DNA of 64,000 nt from Lepiota brunneoincarnata. Lineage: Eukaryota; Basidiomycota; Agaricomycetes; Agaricales; Agaricaceae. Positions 1 through 10,981 of this stretch are shown here, in pieces. The position numbers and the translations under genes were made by a program. The number at the start of each line of letters is the position of its first letter. Position 1 is the stretch's first letter. The notes under the pieces were generated by a model, which did no database searches, had not been told where the DNA came from, and saw only the letters and a list, made by a program, of their open reading frames with translations. The stretch is taken from assembly GCA_023014365.1 (NCBI GenBank), contig JAEBUN010000003.1, forward strand, positions 2,108,001 through 2,172,000, read 5' to 3'.

Positions 1-2
1 AA

Positions 3-499
3 GTGAGGCCGGGAAGCTGCCTATGCAAAACCGTGCGATACGAGGTGACTGGCGAGCCATTCGACTTGGTCTTGTGTCATTGCGGCAACTGCAAAAAGTC
101 TGGTGGATCTGCCTTCATGGCGCACTCCCTATGGAAACCCGACGTGCGTAGAGTCTGGTCCGAAGTTAACGCTGGCGCTAACAAGCCCTCCAGCAACTCA
201 AAATCACTCAAGGAGAGACCTCCGTACGTCATTACGAGGACAGTGACACCAAGAGCGGTAACACGATAACGCGGTCATTCTGCGCTAACTGCGGTTCTCC
301 CCTATTTGTCAAGCCCAAAGGCAACTTTGTCATTGTTCAGCCCACTGGCATTGAAGGCCACGATATTTGGAGTGCGTTCTTGTATTGCTGCTTTGAGAAT
401 GAACTGACATATATCACAGCACCTACGAAAGAGATTCATGCCGATAACAGGGCTAATTGGTTGGAGAAGATCATTTTTGCCGAGAAATCGATCTTGTGA
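3..499 (+). CDS. GFA / CENP-V family zinc protein, 5' partial
   Basis: The reading frame enters from the left edge, so the N-terminus is outside the window. Paired cysteines of the glutathione-dependent formaldehyde-activating (GFA, Mss4-like) fold are visible: SCLC, CHCGNC and CANCGSP, followed by the family's C-terminal TPTKEIHADNRANWL. Exons are about 3-147, 186-371 and 420-499. Splicing at GTAGAG (148) and GTGCGT (372) keeps the frame and ends in TGA at 497-499. Family members bind zinc; most fungal ones have no proven substrate, so a formaldehyde role should not be assumed. The first intron (38 bp) is short. The next gene starts 1.4 kb downstream on the same strand. Confidence 0.85.
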
Positions 500-1864
500 A
501 TTTGATCTTTGCTCTCTATCTTTGGATTAAATAAGCAGATGTTGAGGAGTACTTCCAGTGAAAAAATCGTTGTAACCATCTCTGCCACTAGTTAGCCGCG
601 ACATACCGTACACCAGGTCAATGAGTCTGTGATCAATTACCGTGCCGTAATCTCATCATGGAAGCACTGATTTTGGATTTCTTTCTCATTATTTGGACAT
701 ATTGATCGACCAGTTGCTGTATGTGATATATGTCATGAGGTCGTTGCAGCCAAGACTCATACACCACTCCACATCCACTGTGGTTGGGCAGATGCCATTT
801 GTTCGGCAGAGCTCGAATTCGTACCTTGCGTTCACACCTATCCCTTCTGAGTCCCTTTTTTTTTTTTTACCTTGGATGAGCATTTCACTTCATCCCAGCA
901 CACGGACGTTAGATACAAGGAGTGCTACTCAAGGAAACATGTATTTTGGAAAGGAATGTGAATGTAGGGGCAAGGAACAATGAATAACGAATTGTAACAT
1001 GTATCAACTTCGTTCTCAGGCACCTCGTGAATCTCTTGCTAAACGTAAAACAGTTCCTTGTATCAAAGAAACGCATAGCCATGTTTCTAAGTTCTATTTC
1101 CACAGATATGACAAATTCTAGCTCGGCAGCGATAGACGAACGAGAGGAAACCACAATCGGGTATTCAGTTACTGACCAATGGCAGGCTCCTGAGATTTGA
1201 TGATAGTCTCCATGGCCAATGCCGCAACAGCAGTAAAGTAGCATAATGATACAACAGCATGAAACACGATGGGCGCGATGTTATGGGGGTATAAGACGCC
1301 ACATGACGTGGCAAAGGTAAAGTCCACCACCTCTACAGCTCCACTGCCAGACCTGACAGTTGGCATCAGGGGAACGGATATTTTACCGTGTATCATCAAT
1401 ACTGCCATGATAGCATTCTAATGATTTTATCACAGCATGGTCATATACAGATCACTCCCATACTGGCTCACAGCTTACTCGTGCATGGTGAACGCAAAAC
1501 GCGAAACAGCGCGATGCACCTGGGGAATGATGCGACCGCGTAGAAGTGTGACCGCACAACGACCACAGGATGCAATAGATCGGCTATTTACCAGCGCCAC
1601 TGTGCAGTGAGGACGAACTACGTGTATACGATCACACAACCCCCCCGATTTACTTCTATTTTCTGGGTCATTCCACTGATTTTAGGAGGTTAAGCACGGA
1701 GACTTTGCAATGCCATTCTCACGCTCGACAGTCAGCTAGGGTCCTTGGCTTTCTCTAAGAATAACCCGGCAGACAGATCTTCTGATCCTTTTGAAGTCAA
1801 CCATCATGCATCAGTTGCCCGATCTCACTGTATTTCAGCGGGGCAAAAAATTCAGTGGGCGCGG
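500..1864. other. Intergenic, no supported gene
   Basis: Only short overlapping frames on both strands. A minus-strand frame at 1169-1408 has a hydrophobic stretch (residues about 45-65) and could be an exon of a small membrane protein, but no partner exons or family could be recognised. The right end is the promoter region of the P450. Confidence 0.5.
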
Positions 1865-1874
1865 TATTTATAAG
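1865..1874 (+). promoter_or_regulatory. TATA box of the P450 gene
   Basis: TATTTATAAG lies 36-45 bp before the ATG at 1910 with no other ATG between. It is a good match to a fungal TATA element and implies a short 5' UTR. Confidence 0.6.
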
Positions 1875-1909
1875 AGCAAAGAGACGCGGATTTAACATTG
1901 TAAAACACC

Positions 1910-3965
1910 ATGGATTCATTTCTCGCTCATCCGACAGTACTCGCCGCAGGAGGCTTTGTCGCAGCTCTGTGGCTGTATGGCATCATTCGAGAGCGTCGAG
2001 CTAACCCTAACCGATTACCTCTTCCCCCGGGTCCCAAAGGATATCCTATTATTGGAAATTGGTTTGACCTCCCTGCTGAAAAGGCATGGCTCGGCTACGC
2101 CGACTGGATTAAGACCTATGGCATGTCAACCGGACTTTTTCTTTTTACTGCACGTCCGTTAATATAGCGCGATAGGGGATATGATATACTTCAAGGTCCT
2201 GGGACAATCCTTCTTGGTCCTTGGAAGCCCGAAGAGGACAAATGACCTATTCGAAAAGCGCTCTTCCAACTATTCTGATCGCTCACGCTTGCCGATGCTC
2301 ATGGAACTGTTAGTTTCTTGTCTTTGTATCACCAGCTATAATATATACTGATTCCATGGTCAGGTCCAACATGAGCTACAATATGGCGTTCATGCCTTAT
2401 GGAGACTGGTGGCGCCGCCACCGTCGCTCCTTCCACTCCCAGTTCCAAGAGAAAGCCGTACAGAAGTGGAAGCCCGCCCAGCTGGTTACAACCCGTGCTT
2501 TCCTTCGTCGGCTCTTGAACACTCCTGATGAGTTCATGCATCACATTCGGCAGTAAGTAGTCACACAATCGATACCGTCCACCATCTCATTTTTGATCTC
2601 CGTGGTAGTGTATTCGCGGCCACAATCATGAAATGCACCTACGGCGTCACGGTTGCGGAAGAACACGATCCTTTTGTAGACGCTGTCGAAGAAGCACTCG
2701 TGGGTCTCGCAGAAGCCGGTCACTTTGGATCGTTCCTGGTTGATATCTTCCCAATCATGAAGTATATCCCGGAGTGGTTCCCGGGCGCCGCTTGGAAGAA
2801 GAAGGCCAACCGTTGGAAACACATGAACCACGTGGTCGAGATGAGGCCCTTCGAACTAGTCAAGGAACAAATGGTAACACATCTGCCTTGTGTTCTTGGA
2901 TTCTCCTCTAGACTTCCTTTTGCTCCATAGAAAGCCGGAACTGCGCCACCTTCCATCGCGAGAGCCCTAATCGAGAATTTGCCAAACGAGGATGATCCAA
3001 AACGGGAAGAAGAAGAGGCTATCGCCCGGCATACATGTGCGGTGGCCTTTGCTGGTACGTCTATACCTTGGAGTCAATTACCTGGGACTTATCAGAAAAT
3101 CTCCAGCTGGAGCTGATACGGTATGCTGATACTCTGCAGCTGCTCGTGTCGACTAGGCTCATAAAAAGCTTCAGACCGTTTCTGCTGTTCAATCATTTTT
3201 CCTAGCCATGGCCCTCTACCCTGATATCCAGAAGAAGGCTCAGACCGAGCTTGACCAAGTCCTCGGGGGCCGTCTGCCGGAGTTTAATGACGGACCAAAC
3301 CTACCCTATATCAATGCCATCATGAAGGAATCTCTGCGATGGCAGCTCGTGACTCCACTCGGTATGATATCCCTATTTCTTCTCCGCAGCAGTCGATATC
3401 TGATCTGCTAATAGCCGCTGGACACATGTGCACAAATGGCGATGAGTACGAGGGCTACTATATTCCCAAAGGTACCATCGTGCTTGGAAATGGATGGTGC
3501 GTCCCCCCTCTAAGTTGCCCTGTTCTGACATGCTCTAAAAATAGACTACAGGGCTATCCTCCATGACACGGAGGCCTTCCGAGATCCCTTGGAATTTAAC
3601 CCAGAACGCTACCTCAAGGACGGAGAACTCAACCCTGATGTCCGCGACCCTACTGCAGCCGCATTCGGTTATGGCAGGAGAGTTTGCCCCGGTAGATATT
3701 TCAGCGACGACTCGTTGTTCGCTATTATCACACATGTGCTCGCCGTGTATGATCTTAGGCCTGGTTTGGATGAGAACGGGAATGAGGTGGAGATTATACC
3801 GGACGTCACTGATGGAATTCTTTCGTGAGTATTCGTGCTGCGTTTTGGGTTGGTCCTAATGGGAATATGTTTCGTAGATACCCAAAACCTTTCAAGTGTA
3901 GGATTACTCCCAGATCAAAACAGGCTGAAGAGCTGATCCGCAATACTGAGCTCATGATGGATTGA
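1910..3965 (+). CDS. Cytochrome P450 monooxygenase (fungal CYP64-like)
   Basis: Ten exons: 1910-2120, 2176-2308, 2364-2552, 2609-2873, 2931-3054, 3107-3120, 3175-3361, 3415-3496, 3552-3824, 3878-3965. They total 1566 nt (521 aa), and the frame closes exactly. An N-terminal membrane anchor (residues about 8-28) precedes the proline hinge LPLPPGPKGYP. The I-helix AGADTTVS, ExxR helix ESLRW, PERF-type FNPERY and heme loop FGYGRRVCPGR (Cys ligand) are all present, so the enzyme looks functional. It should act on the ER surface with P450 reductase; the substrate is unknown. Names such as O-methylsterigmatocystin oxidoreductase for this type are only similarity labels. Odd points: intron 1 begins GC (gcatgt), exon 6 is only 14 nt and encodes the I-helix core, and the 3' half is copied 7.9 kb downstream. 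Confidence 0.95.
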
Positions 3966-4281
3966 TTTGACGTTTGATTGGGATGGATTCTGATGTGTCT
4001 TCTTGCCCTCCATTTTGATAGGAGTGGAGGTATTGTTATAGCTAAAACATGTCCGCTTGCCCACGTCGCGACATATTTTGATCATTTTGAAGGCCCTTCA
4101 AACAAGTACATAATAAATATTAATACTCGGACGCTTGAAAGTATCGCAGGACGAGAAATTCGTTGCCGTATTTATGCAATGACTCGGGGTTTGTCGCAAA
4201 TTTCTTCTCCAAGAGATCCGCGGTCGACTCTTGCCAATTCTGACGGTACCGATATGATGATGCCTGACACCCAGGATCAAT
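3042..4281. repeat. Direct segmental duplication, copy 1 (P450 3' half plus flank)
   Basis: About 1.24 kb that recurs at 10982-12221, a constant offset of 7940 bp. It spans the end of P450 exon 5 to about 316 bp after the stop. By eye I found about five differences (3053, 3056, 3371, 3597 and 3622 region), so the copies are near 99.5% identical. The 3966-4464 spacer holds no gene. Confidence 0.95.
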
Positions 4282-4464
4282 CTGAGAGGATCTGAAATGC
4301 TCTGGCTGTAAAGGGGCGTTTTGTTGTTGGGTGTTTGTACTGTACGAACCGACTTTGGCAAGGGGCCCCCGGCGGATGCCGGCGTGGCTTGGGCGTTGGA
4401 GCGCTGAGCGCTGGCCAGGTAAGCCTCAACCGGTGGCCATGTGCCCTCGGTAGTGTTCAAGCCA

Positions 4465-5246
4465 ATGTCGTCGACGACCCCTCCGTGGCCCTCGCTATAT
4501 AACCCTGGTCTAGAGATTCTTAATATCGAGCATCGTCCTCCGACGCAAGCCGGAGGCGCCTATCTTTACCATGCTAAAGGTGAGCCTCTGCATACCAACC
4601 TTCGAACAGACCATTTGACTGCCATTTTAGATGTATTCTCCTTTACGTTCTACTGGATGCTCATATTCTATACTCCAATCTTCTTCCTTTGTGGTTTCTA
4701 CGCCTTCCTCAATTATACATTCCCACCACATCGTTTCGCGTTTCGTCGCCCGTCTGTCCACGCTACCCATTCTTCTGTCTATGACCACGAACTCAGCTAC
4801 GGCCGCTTAATCGATCGAGGTGATAATACACCCCTGCAATCCCTCCATTCTCCCAACAGTCCACGGGCCCACGGTACTCTCCGGAGATCAGCAGCGCCAA
4901 CCTACAAAAAGAACGGACGTCGTTCGAGAATTGCGTTCGCGCTTTTGGTTTTGCTGATCTTCCTAGCGTTGGGTGTCGCGGGCGCTGTCATCGGTTCTGC
5001 TGTCCTAGGTTTTGTGGTCATGGGGTTGTATCGGGCAGCCGGGTTTAACATGTCGACGTGGGTGGAATTTGATATCATGTCCATACACCCGACTCATCAT
5101 TCCGTAGCTGGATCCCATTCTTGTTGGCTGTGATTCAAGTCCTCGTGGGCTTGCTAAGGTGCATAATGCAGCATCTTTTTTGGTGATTCCTGTCTCTTAC
5201 AGCTTGCTTTTCCAGCATCTGGCCTTCTATCATTGAGATCATCTAG
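4465..5246 (+). CDS. TMEM170-like integral membrane protein
   Basis: Exons 4465-4579, 4631-5057, 5108-5158 and 5216-5246 give 207 aa. The start is the ATG at 4465 (MSSTTPPWPSLYNPG); a longer frame only opens at a GTG. Membrane segment 1 begins DVFSFTFYWMLIFYTPIFF, then a basic/polar loop of about 80 residues, a second long hydrophobic stretch ending in GLYRAAGFNMSTW, and a third segment LLAVIQVLVGLLSIWP. The VYRAAG-type motif after the second hydrophobic block is characteristic of TMEM170, a family linked in animals to ER sheet and nuclear envelope shape. The extended loop is longer than in animal TMEM170. Function here is inferred from family only. Confidence 0.8.
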
Positions 5247-5734
5247 CCCGTTGATCCCTTCTTCGCCGGCTAGATCTGTATCAGCCTCGCCTGTAATTTC
5301 ACGCCAATATCGAGTCAGATTTCAAGTAGAGTATCGGTCACTCGCATCTTGACCAGTCAATCGTACTCGGATGCCCTATGGCCAACCTGGAACCCCCTCC
5401 GCTAACCTCTAATCCCCTTGGATCTTTAGAGCCTGCGATTCGGCAGCTCGGGTTGCGACTCAGAATTCATAACAACGTCCGCGCTAGGATTCGATGCCAC
5501 GTGCTATTTGACAATGGCTTGACCACGAGGAAGGGCGAGAGGAGAAGAAAGCTAGCGACGATGGTTACGCGCCTGCGCTACTCTGATCTCGTTTCCAAAT
5601 GGTCACAAGCCCTTCCCTCCCCCGTCCCGCTCCTGGAAATCTGCTCACTGCCACCCTTCGCACCCATAGCTCCCTCCTTTTCACCCTGCATTCCTCTTCC
5701 TTCCCACGCGACGTGGTGGCTCTATACCACCAAA
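5247..5734. other. Intergenic, no supported gene
   Basis: A 119-codon plus-strand frame (5378-5737) overlaps the start of a duplicated block and shows no family features. Nothing else seen. Confidence 0.4.
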
Positions 5735-6115
5735 TAATTTTCGGAACGACCGGATATGAGATACGGATATCGTGAAGTCGTGTAATAATATCGCTACAGA
5801 GTTCGCTGCTTTTTACAAACATGTTGTTCATGTCAAAACACGGTGCAGGGTTATGTCCGGTTTCTGGGTTCCATATCTTGATCACCTTCTCTGCACCTAC
5901 AAGAATAAAAGGCAGAGGTGAGCTAACAGAGGAAATTTTGGAGCATACCACAGGACGCAAGAAGCTTTCCACCCGGGCTGAATTGGACGGCCGAGATCGA
6001 CATGGTATGTCCGTTCTGACTATGTCGCAATTCATAGTTCGGTCTCTGACGAGGGGCTACAAGGGGAGGCGTCTGTGATTGTGGTGGAGAGGGTCGAACG
6101 ACTGGGGCCGGGATT
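5735..6115 (-). pseudogene. Fragment of Swd3/WDR5-like WD40 gene, internal deletion
   Basis: The left part (about 5735-5850) matches the 3' flank of the WD40 gene at about 37828-37940. The right part (about 5850-6115) matches that gene's first exons (about 39155-39430). So roughly 1.2 kb holding most WD repeats is deleted. Residual peptides on the minus strand are RPNYELRH, then FSPGGKLLASC and GAEKVIKIWNPETG of the first repeat. Unlike the main gene, this copy keeps the first repeat in frame across the SPGGKLLAS stretch. Confidence 0.8.
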
Positions 6116-6119
6116 GGTG

Positions 6120-7592
6120 GGTGTTGTGTCACAAATATAAAGGACCAGGATTCTGGAAAAGCTATTCCTGTGTGCTTTGACACCTGATTCTACCAAACCA
6201 TGCCTCTCAGATATCATTATCTGCAGCATGGTCACCTGGTTCAAGTTTTCACTGACAACAAATGCATCCAAGGAAGGGAAGTATTCAGCAGGGATATATA
6301 TGTGATTTTCCTTGGGAACAAGTGTTGTGTTTTTGGTGAACACATCTCGAACCAGTAAGAGGCCCAGGCTGAGCGAAAACTTGTTTGAACCTTCATCGGT
6401 GGTGTAGCACTGTAAAGGGTCCTTAGGCAGTTGCAGGATATTAATCAAAAGGGGTTGTAGATGGCAAGAAAACCCTATGGAAATGGCTTGAACTTTGAGG
6501 CAAGTTGCTGTAGTTCAGTACTGAACTGGGTGAGGAATGCTTTGAGTAGAACTCGACAAAGATATGGTGTAGGAACATGATATTCAAAGTTGGGCTTCAT
6601 TTGGGGATTTGGAGATGTGGGCTTAGCGAAGAAGAACTGGTGGAGTGTGACAGGCTGGGTGCCTTGGCTAATATTTCCCCCATCAATTGTGTCTGCAAGG
6701 GCATCTACATGCGTTACGAAGTTATTAGGTGTGCGAATGTTCCAAAAATCTTCCTCTGGATCCTCGGAACGTGTTTTCTTGAGGTAGACACAATGGAAAC
6801 AATACTTCGCAGAAGGTCCCAGGAGGTCAAAGAGATCCGAGGGGGTGTAAGTCAATTCGTTGCGCCAAGGAGAAAATCCTTTCTCTTCGTTGAGCTGTCT
6901 GGTTCAGCATGCAATATTAAATCAATCAACACTTTGTGAGCTGATCGCACTTACTGGAGCTGTTCAATCTCGTCCTTGGACCACAATCCCATGACCCAAG
7001 CCTGGGCTTGCCTTTCCTTAACCCATTCCTTCCAATGACGTGGCTGAGAAGACATCGCTTGGAGAACGTATCCTGGGGTAGCAAATGAAGGGACCAGGAG
7101 GGGTAGCTCATTGTTGGAATCAACCAAAACAAGTGTCCAGGGTGTGACACCGATCTCAGGGTGTTCAGCAAGCGGCAGGACACGACAGCCATCCTGGGCG
7201 CAATGGATATACGCCATTGGGGGCTTGCAGAAAATGACAGGCATCCGTTGCGACAATGCCTTAAGGAAAGCGTAGAACAAGAATAGCAATTTTCCTAACG
7301 AGGTCCCAAGTCAAGTGTTGCTGTTGGCGCGGATAGAGTGTGACTCACCGATACCAGGTTGGCCAAGTAGGACCAGACTTCCTGTGCTTCTTCCGCTCAT
7401 CTCCGTTTCCAAGAAACCCCATAGATCTTGATATTCCTGTTGACAAAGACACGGTGCTGATTCTGGGTAAGGTGGTAATCTTGAACCAGGTATTTCACTG
7501 TATTTGCTGACATTCTCCATGATTATTGGGTCCTGCTGCAGGGCCCAGAAGCATTCATAGGCGGATTCGCACCACTGGACGTGATTAGCCAT
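6120..7592 (-). pseudogene. P-loop protein of Crinkler/RHS type, copy A (C-terminal truncated)
   Basis: Starts at MANHVQWCESA (ATG at 7592). A small N-terminal domain leads into the Walker A region LVLLGQPGIGK, split by an intron (gtgagt). It continues with LVLVDSN (Walker B-like), a conserved QPRHWKEW block and a long C-terminal part. The layout resembles fungal P-loop/RHS-type proteins grouped with Crinklers, an identification from memory of the family pattern. The residue after the Walker lysine is Leu (GKL), where copy B has Ser; Ser or Thr is required for Mg-nucleotide binding. The frame also breaks near 6455. Homology with copy B stops near 6120, where WD40 sequence begins. Probably dead. 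Confidence 0.6.
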
Positions 7593-7679
7593 GGGGTAAA
7601 ACAAGAAGGGGCGTCGCGTCTCCCAATCCAAACAGAACCTCACCGAAAATGGTGAGGCGTTGACCACTTAGGCCTCCCC

Positions 7680-8189
7680 GTTTTTCGGCTCCCGAGCTTT
7701 TTATTCCTCTCGATCTCTATGTAACCGGTAGCTATATAGCATGCCAGGACAATTTTTATTGTTCCATCTTGACCTTAAATACCGTACCGAAAATTCCCTG
7801 TAGTCTCAGTTCTCGTGCATACGAGTTTCTGAGGCTAACGAACACTCGTATTCTAACAAAAGTAACTTCCGTCAGGTTTGTCCTCTACATACTACATACC
7901 ACATGATAAACGGGCAAGGCCCTTTCACTGCTATTTGTTCGAGAAAATATTCATGGGCGGCCAAGATGCCACGTTCCCAGCGAGACTCAGAGCATCTTGT
8001 GCAGAAATTACAGGGCGGATGCATGGGCTCGTACTGACCGGAGATGAGTACTCGTCCATGCCCACCCGAGAGGACGGATGAAGGTTAGTTGAAACTGACC
8101 GATTGACTTTGAGTTGGCTGAAGACAAATAACGAGTCAGGTCACTTGAAATGATTGAGAAGTGGTTGAGGGCAGGAGACAGAAGATCTT
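7680..8189. repeat. Duplicated flank of the P-loop gene, copy A
   Basis: Matches about 46690-47330 in the same orientation with scattered substitutions and indels (for example the shared stretch around TAGCATGCCAGGACA). It carries no coding signal of its own and joins the P-loop copy to the HDDC2 fragment. Confidence 0.75.
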
Positions 8190-8700
8190 ATCACACTCCA
8201 GAACGACTCAAGGTAATCATCCCTCCCCTACTGACCAAGCTGCACCTTGATCCAAATGCAGTGCGATCAGACACAAAAGAGAACCGGCTCAACAATCACA
8301 GTTCCCCACCCCCTATATCACCAACCACCCCTGATCCCCAGCTGAATGAAACCATAGACCCCAGAGCCGAAAGGCAACGCGCATTACAACCGTTAAGCTC
8401 TATCGGGCCCACAGCTCAGATCCTGGCATATTCAGCATTACCGACTACATGTATCGCACGGGGATCCTCGTCATGTGCGCCTCCGATTCATAATGAAGGT
8501 TAGAGACCGCTTCGCAAGGTAGTTACACCATATTCGATCTCCAAAATCCTGCCATTCAAACGACATAACAGCCCTGGAAATACGAGAAGCGATGTCAGGC
8601 ATCTCTTCAACCCTTCTTTGACAGTAGCCTCCCCAAGATCAACCACCTTGAAGTTAGGGCCTGGGGAACTGACTTATTAGCCAAGTGTCAACGGCTTCAA
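8190..8700 (+). pseudogene. HDDC2-like fragment (inverted copy of 18620-19610)
   Basis: The plus strand carries remnants of the intact minus-strand HDDC2-like gene at 18596-19736: ERLK with intron and CDQTQK-like exon near 8205-8285, the DHMYRMA exon decayed near 8440-8500, then a jump to the 3' exons near 8560-8700. The middle exons, including the HD dyad, are missing. Stops interrupt it throughout. Confidence 0.8.
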
Positions 8701-8759
8701 TAATCCAGCCCTCTAGACATGAACACAGACCAACGGTAATCTTAGAAAATATAACATAT

Positions 8760-8990
8760 CTCTCAACTTTTATAATGAAGCAGACCCAACGAAGCATGGG
8801 CAAACACGGTCCCTTGCTCATCCGCCACCTTGTTGCACTCTCCATCCATAACACTCCCACTTGGCGCTGCAAGATACCTAGCCCCGCTCTTCTGCGCCAC
8901 ACACACGTTATTTGGGAACGGGAAGATCGCACTACTTGAACACGCAAACCAACCCAACTTGGCCGCCCACTCCTTCCGCGATGACTCTAT
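8760..8990 (-). pseudogene. 3' end fragment of the purine (AICAR transformylase) gene
   Basis: The minus strand encodes the C-terminal peptide with [14 protein letters not shown] and a tail like the intact gene at 18366-18566. It lies convergent to the HDDC2 fragment as in the intact locus, so 8190-8990 is one inverted, partly deleted copy of about 18400-19610. Only the last 65 or so codons survive. Confidence 0.85.
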
Positions 8991-9045
8991 ACTATCCTGT
9001 TACTTGAGACAGAAAGCTAAAGATAATACAGTGTTTCTTTGTGTT

Positions 9046-10467
9046 TTAAGGTAACCACTCCACCCATTCGTCATCGCCCTCCCGAATCTCCAGCTGGATC
9101 CCACCCCGAACCATCTCATACAACTCCTCTCGTACTTCTGGAGCCCAGTCCACCTTGAGCCCCCCAACTCGTAATTTAAACCGAGCATCTGATCCAGCAC
9201 ACCTTGCTCTACAGATCTCCAAGACTCGGTAAGAGAAATCAACATCCAGGTTGTTGTCATCTGAGTTATTTTCGAGGTCCAAGGACACGAGGGATGGTAG
9301 ATACTGGGTCCCATCACCATCCCAGCCAGGACACAATGCACATAATATCCTGTATATACAATCCCTGTTGCATATAACCACACGCAGCGCACGGACACAG
9401 CGAGACCGATGGAAAACATGTCTGATTAGAGGGAGTGTCCACTGGATCTCGACCAGTTCAAGATCAAGTAAAGTGTCCGTCAAATGGGCGAACAATGCGT
9501 GGACAAAAGGCTGGGCATTATCACCCACTGGATACATTTCTTTCCATTGGAGGATGCGCAGTGCGGGTAGCCGGAGATGTTGGAGTACAGTTAAACACCA
9601 TGTATCATCGGCGTGATCGTACGACAGCGCTTGTAAATGGCGAAGAGTGATAGTGGAATCGATAGAAGGGTTGAGTTCAGCTCTTGCAGCAGTAGGAAAG
9701 TCCATTTGAAATTTAATGATGTTAGGACATTGTATGAGCCACTTGACACTGGTGTTGATGGGGATGGAGGCAAGGCAGATGTGGGTCATTGTTGACCAAG
9801 GGAATGACACATCCACATCCACATCCTCTAGCTGCACCCAGTGCAGATGGGAAGCGGTTTCAAGAGAGAGACTATCTTTATGTGCATTGTCTAGAATAAG
9901 GCGTTCTAGCTGGGGAAAGCTGGTTGAGATAGAGGATAGCAGCTTTGATGGGGGGGATGACAGCTTGAGCATTCGAATCTTCTTAGCGTAGTCGCTATTG
10001 AAGAGGACAGATTCGATTGACAGGAGGGCATCCTCGAAGTCAAGACGGAGATTAAGGTCAAGTGAAAGACCTCCAACGTTTTGCAAGTAGAGCTCGAGGA
10101 TGTGATAAATGTGGTCTACGTTTTGTTCGGTAACGTGAACAGAGATGTTGTCCCATAATTGGGGTGTCGACCAAGCGACCTCGCGCCAGTGCGACGAGAC
10201 ATGACCGAGCGTCAAACCCGGGTAGGCATACTTGGAGGTCTCGGTGTCGCGGAAAACTGATATGCCAAAGAATTTTTGTGGGCAGGCGAACTCGAAGATG
10301 AGGGAGAGCGCCTCTGGGGGAAGAGCTGCAGTCGCTGCCTGCATGCTGTTGAGTTCCCGCAGCAACACAGCACGCCTTTCGCAGAATGGCCGGATCGCAT
10401 CTTCTATTTGAAGTACTTCGCGCTTAATGGCATCAACCCTGTCTTTTTTCTGGTGAGTCATCGACAT
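9046..10467 (-). CDS. F-box-like domain protein with leucine-rich C-terminus
   Basis: Single uninterrupted 473-codon frame from ATG at 10467. Residues about 5-45 form a charged coiled coil (IEDAIRPFCERRAVLLREL). Residues about 46-105 match the F-box-like pattern LPPEALSLIFEFAC ... VSSHWREVAWSTPQLW. The rest consists of irregular Leu-rich segments. Such proteins are greatly expanded in Agaricomycetes and are presumed substrate receptors of SCF ubiquitin ligases, with targets unknown. It has two Cys-rich stretches near the C-terminus (CVRALRVVICNRDC). Related copies lie at 13437, 49472, 51438 and 55718; this one and the 55718 gene look intact. Confidence 0.85.
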   Translation of the reverse strand: MSMTHQKKDRVDAIKREVLQIEDAIRPFCERRAVLLRELNSMQAATAALPPEALSLIFEFACPQKFFGISVFRDTETSKYAYPGLTLGHVSSHWREVAWSTPQLWDNISVHVTEQNVDHIYHILELYLQNVGGLSLDLNLRLDFEDALLSIESVLFNSDYAKKIRMLKLSSPPSKLLSSISTSFPQLERLILDNAHKDSLSLETASHLHWVQLEDVDVDVSFPWSTMTHICLASIPINTSVKWLIQCPNIIKFQMDFPTAARAELNPSIDSTITLRHLQALSYDHADDTWCLTVLQHLRLPALRILQWKEMYPVGDNAQPFVHALFAHLTDTLLDLELVEIQWTLPLIRHVFHRSRCVRALRVVICNRDCIYRILCALCPGWDGDGTQYLPSLVSLDLENNSDDNNLDVDFSYRVLEICRARCAGSDARFKLRVGGLKVDWAPEVREELYEMVRGGIQLEIREGDDEWVEWLP

Positions 10468-10533
10468 GGCGGGTTTAAGTGTGCAGCGCAGGGTATGTTA
10501 CTGGTCTTAACACACGAGGGGTTTTTTTCTTGG

Positions 10534-10542
10534 TTATATAAT
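10534..10542 (-). promoter_or_regulatory. TATA-like element upstream of F-box gene
   Basis: TTATATAAT lies 67-75 bp before the minus-strand ATG at 10467. Position and sequence suit a TATA element; it is palindromic enough to serve either strand. Confidence 0.4.
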
Positions 10543-10981
10543 TTTTCAGCAGACCAATAACAAACAGATGGTGGGGCAATAGGAAATTTCTAGGGACTGG
10601 GAACTTTTTGAAATACGAGTCGGAGAGCTTCTTCCCTTGAATTCCAGTCAGTAGCTACGCCACGGGGGCGTGACATGAGGTGACATATGCCCCTGATGAG
10701 GAGATCCTGGCTGCAGCAGCGGCATCTGCGTCATGTACGCGGCCTTCAAGGTAATTATTCAACGTTATCGAAGCGGAGAAGGGGAAATGTGGGGCTGAAA
10801 GGTCATGAGGCCGGAGAGCGCATAATAGAACGCCAGAATACAGGAAGCCTCCCATCGGGGCTAAGGGCTTGTTTGGCAACATCGGGTTCAAACGGTTACC
10901 ATACTAACCTTTATCAGGACCTTGAAACGGGTGGAGAGTTTGAAATTCCGAGTTTTCAGTGGATCGATTTGGCTTGACAGC
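10543..10981. other. Intergenic, up to duplication breakpoint
   Basis: Short overlapping frames only (for example 10687-10977 plus). None resembles P450 exons 1-5, so the second P450 copy has no 5' half here. Confidence 0.5.

Noticed and set aside
5565..6078. Several long overlapping frames on both strands
   Set aside because: They run across the junction of the deleted WD40 copy and do not match any protein; explained by duplication debris.
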